In this document: positions 35,475 through 46,160 of the stretch, piece by piece
Position numbering within the stretch: the first letter of the stretch is position 1
How the letters are laid out: every line of letters begins with the position of its first letter
Source of the DNA: Fusobacterium necrophorum subsp. necrophorum
Lineage (GTDB): Bacteria > Fusobacteriota > Fusobacteriia > Fusobacteriales > Fusobacteriaceae
Direction of reading: 5' to 3'
Assembly (NCBI RefSeq): GCF_004006635.1
Contig: NZ_CP034842.1
Coordinates: 806,001 to 870,000 of the forward strand
DNA length: 64,000 nucleotides
Position numbers and translations under genes: made by a program
The notes under the pieces: model-generated
Database searches by the model: none
Seen by the model: the letters and a program-made list of their open reading frames with translations, nothing else
What the model was told of the DNA's origin: nothing

Positions 35475-36824
35475 ATGTTAGATAATTTAGGATCTAGGTT
35501 TCAAGAAATTTTCAAGAAAGTTAGAGGGCATGGAAAATTAAGTGAAAGTAATATCAAAGACGCTTTAAAAGAAGTAAAAATGTCACTTTTAGAAGCAGAT
35601 GTGAACTATAAAGTAGTCAAAGATTTTATAGAGTCTATTCGAGAGAAAGCGATTGGAACGGAAGTATTAAAAGGAATCAACCCGGGACAGCAATTCATTA
35701 AGTTGGTAAATGATGAATTGGTAGAATTGCTTGGAGGAACCAATGCGAGGCTTACAAAAGCTTCTAAAAATCCGACTGTTTTAATGCTTTCCGGATTACA
35801 AGGAGCAGGGAAAACAACTTTTGCAGGGAAATTGGCGAAGTTTTTAAAAAAACAAAACGAAAGGGTACTCTTGGTAGCTGCCGATGTGTATCGTCCTGCA
35901 GCCATTAAGCAGTTACAAGTTTTGGGAGAGCAGGTAGAGGTTTCAGTCTATGCGGAAGAAGGACATCAAGACGTACTTGGAATTTGTGAGAGAGCTTTGG
36001 AAAAAGCAAAAGAAGAACATGATACTTACATGATTATTGATACAGCGGGAAGATTGCATATTGATGAAACTCTGATGGAAGAATTGAAGAATATAAAACG
36101 ATTGACAAGACCTCAAGAAATTTTATTGGTTGTAGATTCTATGATAGGGCAAGATGCAGTCAATTTAGCAAAGTCTTTCAATGAAAATTTGAGTATTGAT
36201 GGGGTTGTTTTGACAAAATTGGATGGAGATACTCGTGGAGGGGCAGCTCTATCCATAAAATCGGTGGTAGGAAAACCGATTAAATTCATTGGAGTGGGAG
36301 AAAAGTTGGACGATATTGAACTATTTCATCCCGATCGTTTGGTTTCCAGAATTTTAGGAATGGGAGATGTCGTTTCTTTAGTCGAAAAAGCACAAAGTGC
36401 AATTGAGGAAGAAGAGGCAAAATCTTTGGAGGAAAAAATTCGTACTCAAAAATTTGATTTGAACGATTTTTTAAAACAATTACAAAATATTAAAAAATTA
36501 GGCTCTTTGGGAAGTATTTTAAAGTTAATTCCGGGAATGGGACAGATTGGAGACTTAGCTCCTGCAGAAAAAGAAATGAAAAAAGTGGAAGCCATTATTC
36601 AATCTATGACAAAACAGGAGAGAAAGAAACCGGAAATATTGAAGGCAAGTCGAAAACAAAGAATTGCAAAGGGAAGTGGAACCGATGTGGCGGATATCAA
36701 TCGTCTGTTGAAACAATTTGATCAAATGAAGACGATGATGAAAATGTTTGCGGGGGGTAAAATGCCGAACTTTCCAAACTTAAACGGAATGATGTCAGGA
36801 AAAGGTGGAAGATTTCCATTTTAA
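35475..36824 (+). CDS. ffh: Signal recognition particle protein Ffh
   Basis: A 449-residue GTPase that binds signal sequences and 4.5S RNA and targets membrane proteins with FtsY. The N-domain (FQEIFKKVRGHGKLSE) precedes the G-domain with SGLQGAGKTTFAGKLA, DTAGR and TKLDGDTRGG. The Met-rich M-domain has GMGQIG, GSGTDVADINRLLKQF and a tail of FDQMKTMMKMFAGGKM. ATG 35475 follows GAGGTGACT; an upstream in-frame ATG at 35451 lies inside ylxM. Confidence 0.97.
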   Translation: MLDNLGSRFQEIFKKVRGHGKLSESNIKDALKEVKMSLLEADVNYKVVKDFIESIREKAIGTEVLKGINPGQQFIKLVNDELVELLGGTNARLTKASKNPTVLMLSGLQGAGKTTFAGKLAKFLKKQNERVLLVAADVYRPAAIKQLQVLGEQVEVSVYAEEGHQDVLGICERALEKAKEEHDTYMIIDTAGRLHIDETLMEELKNIKRLTRPQEILLVVDSMIGQDAVNLAKSFNENLSIDGVVLTKLDGDTRGGAALSIKSVVGKPIKFIGVGEKLDDIELFHPDRLVSRILGMGDVVSLVEKAQSAIEEEEAKSLEEKIRTQKFDLNDFLKQLQNIKKLGSLGSILKLIPGMGQIGDLAPAEKEMKKVEAIIQSMTKQERKKPEILKASRKQRIAKGSGTDVADINRLLKQFDQMKTMMKMFAGGKMPNFPNLNGMMSGKGGRFPF

Positions 36825-36863
36825 AAGAAGATATAAAAATCAAGATAAAAAGGAGAAAGAAAT

Positions 36864-37127
36864 ATGTTAAAGTTAAGATTAACTCGATTAGGGGACAAAA
36901 AAAGACCTTCTTACAGATTGGTGGTCATGGAAAATTTATCCAAGAGAGATGGAAAAGCAATTGCTTATTTAGGAAACTATTTTCCATTGGAAGATTCTAA
37001 AGTAGTGTTAAAAGAAGAAGAAATTTTAAAATTCTTATCTAATGGGGCCCAACCTACAAGAACTGTAAAATCTATTCTGGTAAAAGCCGGAATTTGGTCA
37101 AAATTTGAAGAAACAAAAAAGAAATAA
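36864..37127 (+). CDS. rpsP: 30S ribosomal protein S16
   Basis: An 87-residue protein with the S16 start MLKLRLTRLGDKKRPSYRLV and GKAIAYLGNYFP, then GAQPTRTVKSIL. It starts behind AAAAGGAGAAAG, 39 bases after ffh; ffh-rpsP linkage is common. The usual rimM-trmD partners do not follow here. Confidence 0.97.
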   Translation: MLKLRLTRLGDKKRPSYRLVVMENLSKRDGKAIAYLGNYFPLEDSKVVLKEEEILKFLSNGAQPTRTVKSILVKAGIWSKFEETKKK

Positions 37128-37150
37128 GAAGAGAAATACAAAATAAAAAT

Positions 37151-37183
37151 GCAGCCATAGAAATGAATTCTGTGGCTGTTTTT
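37151..37183 (+). terminator. Terminator after rpsP
   Basis: CAGCCATAGAA (37152-37162) pairs with TTCTGTGGCTG (37168-37178) and is followed by T residues; it ends the ylxM-ffh-rpsP transcript just before the next ribosome binding site. Confidence 0.8.
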
Positions 37184-37198
37184 CATAAGGGGGAAGAA

Positions 37199-38113
37199 AT
37201 GAAATCTTATATTACAGGAAAAGTCTTGATGATAAGGCCGGTGCACTTTGCTTATAACGAAGAAACGGCTGTCAATAACTACTATCAAAAGAAAGACTTG
37301 AAATCTCCAAAAGAGATTCAAGAAGAAGCTTTGAAAGAATTTGATACTATGGTGGAAGTATTACGAAAAAATAAAGTGGAGGTAAAAGTTTTGGAAGATC
37401 GTTTACAACCATATACTCCGGATAGTATTTTTCCAAATAATTGGTTTTCCAGTCATGAGAACGGGACTGTCGTTTTGTACCCCATGTTTGCAGAAAATCG
37501 TAGATTAGAGCGAAGAGAAGAGATTTATGAGCTTTTAGATGAAAATCAAGTGAATATTTTAGATTACAGCAAATTGGAAGAAGAAGGAATTTATTTGGAA
37601 GGAACCGGTTCTCTGGTACTGGACAGAAAAAACAGAAAAGTTTATTGTTCTTTATCACAAAGAGCGGACAAAAGACTTTTGGATATTTTTTGTCAGGATT
37701 TGGCATATGAAAAGATAGCTTTTCATTCCTATCAAACAGTTCAGGGGAAACGAAAAGAAATTTATCATACCAATGTTATGATGAGTGTAGGAGAAAAATT
37801 TGCTCTTTTATGTGCGGAGGCGATTGACAAGAGAGAAGAAAGAGAAAGGGTGATTGCCAGCTTGGAAGAAGACGGCAAGGAAATTATTTTCATTACAGAG
37901 GAACAGGTGGAGCATTTTTTAGGAAATGCTTTAGAAATAAGAAATGCAGAGGGAGTTCATCTGTGTGTCATGTCCCTAAGTGCTTATCAAATTTTGACAG
38001 AAGAACAAAAACAAATTTTGGAAAAATATGTTGTTATTGTGCCTGTTCGGGTGTCTACCATTGAAAAATATGGAGGAGGCTCTGCGAGGTGTATGTTGGC
38101 GGAGTTGTACTAA
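37199..38113 (+). CDS. ctlX: Amidinotransferase-fold hydrolase, CtlX type (citrulline utilization)
   Basis: A 304-residue member of the arginine deiminase/amidinotransferase superfamily. The substrate-binding PDSIFPNNW motif is near residue 65, EGTGSLVLDR near residue 130, the catalytic His region is IYHTNVMMSVG near residue 185, and the catalytic Cys is in GGGSARCMLAELY at the C-terminus. CtlX-type enzymes are tied to citrulline or arginine use; the exact substrate here is inferred. ATG 37199 follows AAGGGGGAAGAA; the earlier ATG at 37163 is inside the rpsP terminator. Confidence 0.83.
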   Translation: MKSYITGKVLMIRPVHFAYNEETAVNNYYQKKDLKSPKEIQEEALKEFDTMVEVLRKNKVEVKVLEDRLQPYTPDSIFPNNWFSSHENGTVVLYPMFAENRRLERREEIYELLDENQVNILDYSKLEEEGIYLEGTGSLVLDRKNRKVYCSLSQRADKRLLDIFCQDLAYEKIAFHSYQTVQGKRKEIYHTNVMMSVGEKFALLCAEAIDKREERERVIASLEEDGKEIIFITEEQVEHFLGNALEIRNAEGVHLCVMSLSAYQILTEEQKQILEKYVVIVPVRVSTIEKYGGGSARCMLAELY

Positions 38114-38120
38114 AAATGAA

Positions 38121-38150
38121 AAAACTGTCTTGGAGAAAAGGCAGTTTTTT
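38121..38150 (+). terminator. Terminator after ctlX
   Basis: AAACTGTCTT pairs with AAGGCAGTTT (one G-T pair) followed by six T residues. Confidence 0.8.
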
Positions 38151-38161
38151 GGTTATCAGAA

Positions 38162-38204
38162 AGAAAGCTTCTTTCAAGAAGTTTGAGCTTGAAAGAAGCT
38201 TTCT
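38162..38204. repeat. 17-bp perfect inverted repeat without T tract
   Basis: AGAAAGCTTCTTTCAAG (38162-38178) pairs exactly with CTTGAAAGAAGCTTTCT (38188-38204) over a 9-base loop. It lies between the ctlX terminator and the convergent nitroreductase. No T tract follows on either strand. Confidence 0.8.
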
Positions 38205-38224
38205 GTAAATTATCTGACTAAGTT

Positions 38225-38797
38225 TTATTTTACAAATTGAACTCTTGTTTGAATCTCTTCTTTCTCTTTTGGAGCTGGTTCTTCCAAAATTCCTCCAAAA
38301 GGCATTTGAGCTACAAGAACATAAGAAGCCGGTAAATGTAATAACTTTTTGACTACTTCATCAATGACAGGATTGTAATGTTGCAAAGAAGCTCCTATTC
38401 CTAATTCTCGAAGTCCACTCCAGATAGTCAATTGCAGCATAGCAGAAGATTGAGAAGCCCAAAGGGGAAAATTGTCTGCATATAGAGGAAATTTTTCTTG
38501 CAATCCTTTTACCACTTCCTGTTCGTAGAAATAAAGGACAGTTCCATATCCTTTCTGAAAGCTGTCAATTTTTTCTTTTGCCACCTTTCCTTCAAAAGCA
38601 TTGTAGATACTGTTCCATAATGTATCCTGCATTTTTCCTGTGACTGTGACAACTCTGGAGCTTTTCATATTGAAAGCATCCGGAACTAATTCTGTGGCTT
38701 GTTCTATCAGAGCGAAAATCTCTGTTTCTGTTACAGGAATTTTTTTTTCGATATTATAATAAGAACGTCTACTTTGTAATGATTCAATAATTTTCAT
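38225..38797 (-). CDS. Nitroreductase family protein
   Basis: A 190-residue FMN-dependent NAD(P)H oxidoreductase. FMN-contacting features are the N-terminal SRRSYYNIEKK, the PDAFNMKSSRVV segment near residue 40, and the C-terminal LRELGIGASLQHYNP and QMPFGGILEEP. The NfsB/HBN1-like subtype reduces nitro- or quinone-type compounds; the physiological substrate is unknown. The ATG follows GGAGGATTTT. The gene is monocistronic and faces ctlX. Confidence 0.88.
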   Translation of the reverse strand: MKIIESLQSRRSYYNIEKKIPVTETEIFALIEQATELVPDAFNMKSSRVVTVTGKMQDTLWNSIYNAFEGKVAKEKIDSFQKGYGTVLYFYEQEVVKGLQEKFPLYADNFPLWASQSSAMLQLTIWSGLRELGIGASLQHYNPVIDEVVKKLLHLPASYVLVAQMPFGGILEEPAPKEKEEIQTRVQFVK

Positions 38798-38952
38798 AAA
38801 ATCCTCCTCCTATGATGAAAACATAGTAAATCTAAGTTTTCATTTTATGTTTTTATTTCCTATAATTTTATACTATCACTAAGAGGCTGGAAAAGCAAAT
38901 CTTTTGAGAAAAAAATAGGACCTTTGGAGAAATAGGTCCTAAATGAGTTCAT

Positions 38953-39456
38953 TTAATATAAATTTCTAACGAATTCTTGAATTTTTCGTTTGTCTTCTTC
39001 ATTTGGATGTAAGGCAGCCACTTTAATTCTTTCCAATCTTTCTTCCGTTTTTCTAAAAATCAAATTGAGAGGAAACTTATCCATAGAAGCTAATAAAGAA
39101 TCTGACATTTTTCCTTGTACCATACAAGTCCCCAAGTAATGATTTTCCTCTTCTGCTATTTTTCGAGAACGTTCCGTGACTTTTTTGGCATGATCGGAAT
39201 CGGGATAAGCCCCTAAAGTTCCAATAAAAATAATTTCTTTTCCCTTTACTTTTTTTAAAAATTTTCGAGATTTGGAATCCAAACTTCCTTTATCAACCCA
39301 AAAACCATGTACAATTTTGGTATAAGGGGAAAGATCAATGTTCATTGCTTCGTCCACAGAAAGCAATTTCTTTTCTTCAGAAATTGCTTCAAATGCCCAA
39401 GTAGTAGCTTTTTTTGTGTTTCCTGTTAAGCTTGAATATACAACAAGAGTTTTCAT
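38953..39456 (-). CDS. Flavodoxin family protein
   Basis: A 167-residue electron-transfer flavoprotein. The phosphate-binding loop is VVYSSLTGNTKKA at residues 4-16. The second loop HGFWVDKGSLDSKS and the IGTLGAYPDSDHAKK loop (near residue 79) contact the isoalloxazine ring. The C-terminal region resembles the bacterial Flavodoxin_3 subgroup. It starts behind AAAGGAGCC; the right end of an IS200/IS605-type element lies 27 bases upstream, so its promoter is close to or inside the element. Confidence 0.85.
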   Translation of the reverse strand: MKTLVVYSSLTGNTKKATTWAFEAISEEKKLLSVDEAMNIDLSPYTKIVHGFWVDKGSLDSKSRKFLKKVKGKEIIFIGTLGAYPDSDHAKKVTERSRKIAEEENHYLGTCMVQGKMSDSLLASMDKFPLNLIFRKTEERLERIKVAALHPNEEDKRKIQEFVRNLY

Positions 39457-39482
39457 AATGGCTCCTTTCTATCTTTTATATC

Positions 39483-39660
39483 TGAACCTCTCACAACTGA
39501 AGTCGCGAGGTTCTTAAGTACTATTTAGTTTCTTTTGAATCTCTAACATTCAAACACTAGCTAATTTCCTTAAGACTTTCATGGACAAGCTCTCCGTTAA
39601 GAACATTAGCGTCCTATTGGCTCGGTTCAAAACCATTTATTTTTTATTTTAAAATCCCAT
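39483..39660 (-). ncRNA. Right end / candidate omega RNA of the complete element
   Basis: From the tnpB 3' end to the element terminus there are about 165 noncoding bases, nearly the same in the remnant at 57170-57335. This includes GAACCGAGCCAATAGGACGC, GTTCTTAACGGAGAGCTTG and the terminal palindrome. Conservation outside the reading frame fits a TnpB guide-RNA scaffold; the guide would be the bases just outside 39483. Confidence 0.55.
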
Positions 39661-41076
39661 ACATTTTAATCTTTTTATATCACTTTTTTTTATTCTTTCC
39701 ATTTCCTCATTATGTAATCTTACAAAATTTTTAAATTCCTTTTTAACTTTCTCTATATCTACTTCTTCCAAATTTTCTTTTACATTTTTTATTAAAAATG
39801 CTGAATACAAATCTCTTTGTATTTTATTTCCTACTATTTCTACCCATCTTTTTGATAGACTTTTCTTTTCATATTCTTCTGTTTCATGATTTAGTTGACT
39901 TGCTTTTACTTTAAAAGTATTAATTTTGATTATATTTTTTCCTATATATCTTAATTTTCTATCTATGATTTCAATCAATAATGCTGGTGCTCTATTAGAT
40001 AAGGATTTCCCAAATCTTTTTTTCTTTTTGAATTTTCCGGTTTTTTCAGATATTTCATTTTTTTTACTTCTTTTCTGTAAACCTTTAAAACTCATATTTT
40101 CAACCTTTACTATTGTTCCAATTTCTAGTATACTATTCGCTAAAATAGTATGAGATTGTTTCCTTTTCTCTGCGATTTTTCTTTGCATATCAGAAAGTTT
40201 TAATTGTGTTTTTAAATATGATTTACTTTTTTTCCATTTTTCTTTATTATTACTTTTTATAGTACCATCAGTATTATATTTATTAGGATTATTTGCTCTT
40301 CTCTGCCTATCTAATTTTCTTTGTAGTCTTGTTTTTTCTTTTTCATTTATTCCAATATTTTCTGCTAATATTTGTAATTTAACTTCCTTATCGCTAACGA
40401 TTGCTATTGTTGAAGTTCCTATATCTAGACCAACTTCAGCATGATTCCTTACCTCATGTTTTTTAGGTGGAACACCTTCAAAAGTAATTTGTACATAATA
40501 TTTATTTTTTCCTCTAATCACTTTTTTTAATAACTTACAAAAAAGTAAATTATCTAAAAAACATTTTTGCGCATAGCTATCATTTTTTCTTATTATTAAA
40601 GGAATTTTAAAACCTAACCAAGATATACAATTCTCTTCTTTAAAAAGCCTAAGTCCTGTTTTATTTCCTTTTTCTCTCACAGAGTAGAAATCTCCATATC
40701 TTTTAAAATATACTTTTTTAGCCTTTCCATATTTTAATTTTTCAAAAGCTAGATATGCTCTTTCTGCTATTTCTTGTCCCATTTGAGAACCTATATTCTT
40801 TTTAAATTTTTGTGTCATAGGTTTTATGTATTGATTCAAATCAAATTTTGAAATACCGTATTTGTTATCGAATTCTTTATATTTCTTACTTTGTTCTTTT
40901 GGATCAAGATGTTTCATATGTTTATATTCAACATCATTTTGCATCTTTCTATATCTTTTAAGGATTTCATTAAGACTAGCATTATATAGTAATCTAGCAA
41001 TATTTAATCTTTTATCTAAAATATCCTCTTGCCATTTTTCTGTTTTTAACGGCAAAGTTAACACATAATTAGCCAT
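39649..41076 (-). CDS. tnpB: TnpB RNA-guided nuclease, variant without zinc ribbon
   Basis: A 475-residue OrfB. The RuvC-like triad is visible: Asp in VGLDIGTSTIAIVSD near residue 219, Glu in VKVENMSFKGL near residue 325, and Asp in KIQRDLYSAFLI near residue 425. Between the last two, where most TnpB proteins have a CxxC...CxxC zinc ribbon, the sequence reads FKVKASQLNHETEEYEKKSL and has no cysteines. It begins 10 bases after tnpA. The family is well represented in Firmicutes and fusobacteria; nuclease activity is inferred from the intact triad. Confidence 0.88.
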   Translation of the reverse strand: MANYVLTLPLKTEKWQEDILDKRLNIARLLYNASLNEILKRYRKMQNDVEYKHMKHLDPKEQSKKYKEFDNKYGISKFDLNQYIKPMTQKFKKNIGSQMGQEIAERAYLAFEKLKYGKAKKVYFKRYGDFYSVREKGNKTGLRLFKEENCISWLGFKIPLIIRKNDSYAQKCFLDNLLFCKLLKKVIRGKNKYYVQITFEGVPPKKHEVRNHAEVGLDIGTSTIAIVSDKEVKLQILAENIGINEKEKTRLQRKLDRQRRANNPNKYNTDGTIKSNNKEKWKKSKSYLKTQLKLSDMQRKIAEKRKQSHTILANSILEIGTIVKVENMSFKGLQKRSKKNEISEKTGKFKKKKRFGKSLSNRAPALLIEIIDRKLRYIGKNIIKINTFKVKASQLNHETEEYEKKSLSKRWVEIVGNKIQRDLYSAFLIKNVKENLEEVDIEKVKKEFKNFVRLHNEEMERIKKSDIKRLKCMGF

Positions 41077-41086
41077 AGTTTCCTCC

Positions 41087-41488
41087 TTATTTTATTTTTT
41101 GAGTTTGAATATATTTTTTTATTTGTTCTTCTGTATTTTCTGATACTGTTGCAACAAAATAACTTGGGTTCCACAAATGTCCACCCCATAATCTTTTTTT
41201 TAGTTCAGGATATTTTACAAATAATTTTCTTGCTGAGCTTCCTTTTAGTATTTTTATTATTCTAGGAATGAAATGTTGTGGACTACATTCTATCAATAGA
41301 TGAATATGATCTTTCTCTGTCTCCATTTCAACTATTTTTATTTCTAATTCTTCTGATATGTTTCTTAATATTTCTTTCAAATCCTTTTCAATATCAGCGA
41401 CTAAAATTTCATGTCTATACTTTACACACCATACCATATGATATTGAATTGAATAGACATATCCTCTTCCAAAATTAATATTTGCCAT
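41087..41488 (-). CDS. tnpA: IS200-type Y1 transposase
   Basis: A 133-residue HUH single-tyrosine transposase. The HUH motif is DHIHLLIECSP near residue 62 and the catalytic Tyr lies in WNPSYFVATVSENTEEQIKKY near residue 110. The N-terminus YSIQYHMVWCVKYR is the usual strand. It cuts and rejoins single-stranded element ends at the palindromes. Full length and unbroken, so the element may be active. Confidence 0.93.
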   Translation of the reverse strand: MANINFGRGYVYSIQYHMVWCVKYRHEILVADIEKDLKEILRNISEELEIKIVEMETEKDHIHLLIECSPQHFIPRIIKILKGSSARKLFVKYPELKKRLWGGHLWNPSYFVATVSENTEEQIKKYIQTQKIK

Positions 41489-41580
41489 GATCTATCACCC
41501 ATTATATTATACCATATGATTTATTTTTTTCAAAGAAAATGCCATTTATCTCACGACTAAAGTCGCGAGTGTTCTGGCAT

Positions 41581-41892
41581 AATTCATAAAAATTTAGAGT
41601 AAGGTAGAGTAGAAAAATACAGATAAAGAAAATTATAGAAAGAATATATAAATTATATAAAGAATTTAAAAAATTTTGAGGTATACTTAAATTGTAAGTT
41701 GTTTCCACTATGGTAATACTCATTCGGTGATTTTAAAAAATTATAATTTTAAATTCTATTGTAGATAGACTCAAATATAGATAAATTCAAAATTTATATT
41801 AAAATATTATAACATAAAAAATAGAATTAAAATAGAAAATAAATTTTTATAAATAAACACCATTATAATTTTTAAAAAATATAAAATATTGT
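41581..41892 (+). other. Gene-free AT-rich leader of the cas operon
   Basis: Extremely AT-rich sequence between the IS605-type left end and the cas promoter. I see no reading frame, repeat or structured RNA I can support. Some weak -10-like TATAAT-type words occur but without partners. Confidence 0.5.
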
Positions 41893-41920
41893 TTGACAAA
41901 TTATAAAAAAATTGTATATA
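41893..41920 (+). promoter_or_regulatory. Promoter of the cas operon
   Basis: TTGACA at 41893-41898, 16 bases, TATATA at 41915-41920, preceded by TG. It lies 31 bases upstream of cas6. Confidence 0.7.
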
Positions 41921-41951
41921 TGTAAATATAACAAGAAAAAGGGGTGAAAGT

Positions 41952-42704
41952 ATGCGGTTTATTTTAAAATTTTCTTTACATTCAACATTTCTTCCAATAG
42001 AAATAAGAAGAGCGGTAGTCAGTTTCATAAAAAAATCTTTAACAGAAGCTCATGATGCGAAGTATTATGAAAAATTTTTTAAGGATACTCAATTGAAAGA
42101 TTACTGTTTTTCTACTATTTATTCTTTGGAAAAATTTCATCCGGACTGTATTGAGTTGAAAAAACCGGAGATGTCTGTAGTACTGTCTTGTACAGAAAAA
42201 GAAAATATTGGATTTCTTTTGATGAATGTCTTTTTACTACAAAGATATAAAAAATTCCCACTTCCCAATCAGAATTTCATGATTTTGCAGGAAATACGTC
42301 CTGTGAAGGAAAAAGAAATTCAAGGGGAGACTGCTCTGTTCCGTTCTACTTTAGGAGGCGGAATTACTGTGAGGGAACATTTACAAGAAGAAAATAAAGA
42401 TATTTATTATTCTGTCGGAGACGAAAATTTTCTGGAAAAATTGGATTGGATTATGAAAAAACGTTTTGAAAGACTAGGCTATCCAAAAGATATGATAAAA
42501 TTTTCCAGTAAACTTATTTCCGGAAAGAAAGTGATTGTAAAACATTTTGGTTTGAAATTTCCTGTGACAAATGGAATTTTTGAAATTCAAGCTCCTAAAG
42601 TATTGCTGAAAGAAGTATATCGGACAGGCTTAGGTTCCAGACTTTCTCAAGGCTTGGGTTTGCTTGAATACTTGGGTCCGGGGGGTGACATAAATGAAGC
42701 ATAG
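41952..42704 (+). CDS. cas6: CRISPR-associated endoribonuclease Cas6
   Basis: A 250-residue RAMP protein that cuts the repeat RNA to make crRNAs. It has a ferredoxin-like fold start (MRFILKFSLHSTFLPIEIRR), a basic VIVKHFGLKFPVTNG segment, and the C-terminal glycine-rich loop GLGSRLSQGLGLLEYLG. The likely general-base His is near the N-terminus, but I cannot fix it. It is the first cas gene and overlaps cas8b by 11 bases. Confidence 0.9.
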   Translation: MRFILKFSLHSTFLPIEIRRAVVSFIKKSLTEAHDAKYYEKFFKDTQLKDYCFSTIYSLEKFHPDCIELKKPEMSVVLSCTEKENIGFLLMNVFLLQRYKKFPLPNQNFMILQEIRPVKEKEIQGETALFRSTLGGGITVREHLQEENKDIYYSVGDENFLEKLDWIMKKRFERLGYPKDMIKFSSKLISGKKVIVKHFGLKFPVTNGIFEIQAPKVLLKEVYRTGLGSRLSQGLGLLEYLGPGGDINEA

Positions 42705-44124
42705 TATTGATCCGAAAGTTTACAGTGGTTTTGATACTGCCATTTCTGCTTCTGATTGGAGATACTCTGCGGCTATTGTGGGTTTGCAGTATTATCTGGA
42801 GAAAATGAAAAAAACATATAAAATAGAAAAAAACATTGAAATTGATAAGATTTTGGATGATTTTTTTCTATATCATTCACAAGATATTACTGAAAAAGAA
42901 TATCTACAATTTGTGGAGAGGTTTTATGGAGAAGAATTAGCTCATAAAGCTTTGGAAAATAAATTGAACAGTAAATCTACTTTTCATGAAGAAGAAGTAA
43001 AATGGATAAAAGAAAAGATGGCAGCCAATACTACTCTGAAAAAAATTTTTTCAAAAGTGAAGTTTATAGGAGAAAATAAACAAGAAATTTTAAATCTTAT
43101 CGAAGAAAATAGAGATTTCATGATAAAGGAAACTTTTCGAAATAAAAAAAATCTGTATGACAATTATTGTCAATCCGGTGTCTTATTAACAGAAGCCTCA
43201 AAAGATAGTGTATGCCGAGTGAAAGGTTATTATATTGATACTGGGAAAAAGGGAAAATCAATGGCGTATAATTTTAAAACAGATACGATTGTATATGAAG
43301 ATGACCTTATTTTTGACTTCATTCCTTTTGCATTCAATGGAAGTTCTTTTGAAACTGTTTTTTTAAATGATAATGTAGATTTAGAACTTTTAATAAAAAT
43401 GAACTATAATGTACAAGTATTGTGGAAGAGAAAAGAAGAGGAAAGAATAGAGATTCCACGAAATTTAATGGAATTATTACAAAGTAAAACGCATCAGTTG
43501 AAATATGGAATGGAAATTATTTATAAAGATCGGGAAAAAACACATTTTGACAGTTGGTATTTGCGAAATGAAAGCATAGAAATTTTTCAAAAAGTTAATA
43601 TTTCGAAAATTCAGTTGAATCTGAAAGAGGGTGAAATTTACAGAAACATTTTAAAGGAAACATTTAAAAATATTATGAATTTAAGCAGAGTAGATGATAC
43701 AATTCATTTTTTACTGAAGGAAAAAGAAAAAAAGATAAATACTATAGGTATCAATCTTGCAATAGAAGAATTGTTAGAAATCAATAATAGAATCAAGAAT
43801 GGAGGGGAAAAAATGACTGGAAATATAAAAGCAGCCAAAGCTTGTGCCAGAGAAGTTGTGAAAGAATTTAAAAAGAAAAACATTGAAAAAAAATTGGATT
43901 CTTATCGTCAAAAACTAATTAGTTCCTTAGTATTCAGAGATTATAAAGGAACTTTGGATATTTTAATGCAGTTGTCCAATTATTCTGGAGTATCTTTTGG
44001 GTTTGTTTTTGATTTTATTGAAAATCCATCTCAAAATGATGATCTTGTAAGAGCTTTTGTATTTAAATTAAATTCAACGGAATATGAACCAAATGGAAAA
44101 GAAAAAAAGACAGAGGATAAATAA
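42694..44124 (+). CDS. cas8b: Type I-B Cascade large subunit, Cas8b1/Cst1 type
   Basis: A 476-residue protein, the PAM-recognising large subunit by position between cas6 and cas7. The start SGFDTAISASDWRYSAAIVGLQYYLE and the SNYSGVSFGFVFDFI tail fit the Cst1/Cas8b1 group of the Tneap-like I-B systems. Sequence motifs in this family are weak, so the call rests heavily on operon context. An internal ribosome binding site and ATG at 43801-43815 would also produce the small subunit from the last 103 codons. Confidence 0.85.
   Translation: MKHSIDPKVYSGFDTAISASDWRYSAAIVGLQYYLEKMKKTYKIEKNIEIDKILDDFFLYHSQDITEKEYLQFVERFYGEELAHKALENKLNSKSTFHEEEVKWIKEKMAANTTLKKIFSKVKFIGENKQEILNLIEENRDFMIKETFRNKKNLYDNYCQSGVLLTEASKDSVCRVKGYYIDTGKKGKSMAYNFKTDTIVYEDDLIFDFIPFAFNGSSFETVFLNDNVDLELLIKMNYNVQVLWKRKEEERIEIPRNLMELLQSKTHQLKYGMEIIYKDREKTHFDSWYLRNESIEIFQKVNISKIQLNLKEGEIYRNILKETFKNIMNLSRVDDTIHFLLKEKEKKINTIGINLAIEELLEINNRIKNGGEKMTGNIKAAKACAREVVKEFKKKNIEKKLDSYRQKLISSLVFRDYKGTLDILMQLSNYSGVSFGFVFDFIENPSQNDDLVRAFVFKLNSTEYEPNGKEKKTEDK
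43813..44124 (+). CDS. cas11b: Probable internally translated small subunit Cas11b
   Basis: In frame inside cas8b, the sequence GGAGGGG (43801-43807) is followed 5 bases later by ATG 43813, giving a 103-residue helical protein (MTGNIKAAKACAREVVKEFK to TEDK). Type I-B, I-C and I-D loci are known to make Cas11 from such internal sites in cas8/cas10d, and no separate cas11 gene is present here. The Shine-Dalgarno is the strongest within the gene. Expression is inference. Confidence 0.72.
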   Translation: MTGNIKAAKACAREVVKEFKKKNIEKKLDSYRQKLISSLVFRDYKGTLDILMQLSNYSGVSFGFVFDFIENPSQNDDLVRAFVFKLNSTEYEPNGKEKKTEDK

Positions 44125-44145
44125 AAAGATAAGGGGGAAATAAAT

Positions 44146-46150
<2,005 letters not shown>

Positions 46151-46160
46151 GGAGAGGATG

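Larger units (their letters stand above)
39483..41580 (-). mobile_element. IS200/IS605-type element (tnpA + tnpB), complete
   Basis: Two - strand genes, tnpA then tnpB, flanked by subterminal palindromes: CTCACGACT...AGTCGCGAG at 41550-41569 on the left end and CCTCTCACAACTGAAGTCGCGAGG at 39488-39510 on the right end. The right end terminates in GAGAGGTTCA, shared with two other copies in this window. The left boundary (about 41575-41590) is approximate because no empty site is available. These elements move as single strands and make no target duplication. Confidence 0.88.

Noticed and set aside
41581..41892. Small RNA or tracrRNA-like element upstream of cas6
   Set aside because: No anti-repeat and no terminator; type I systems do not need one.
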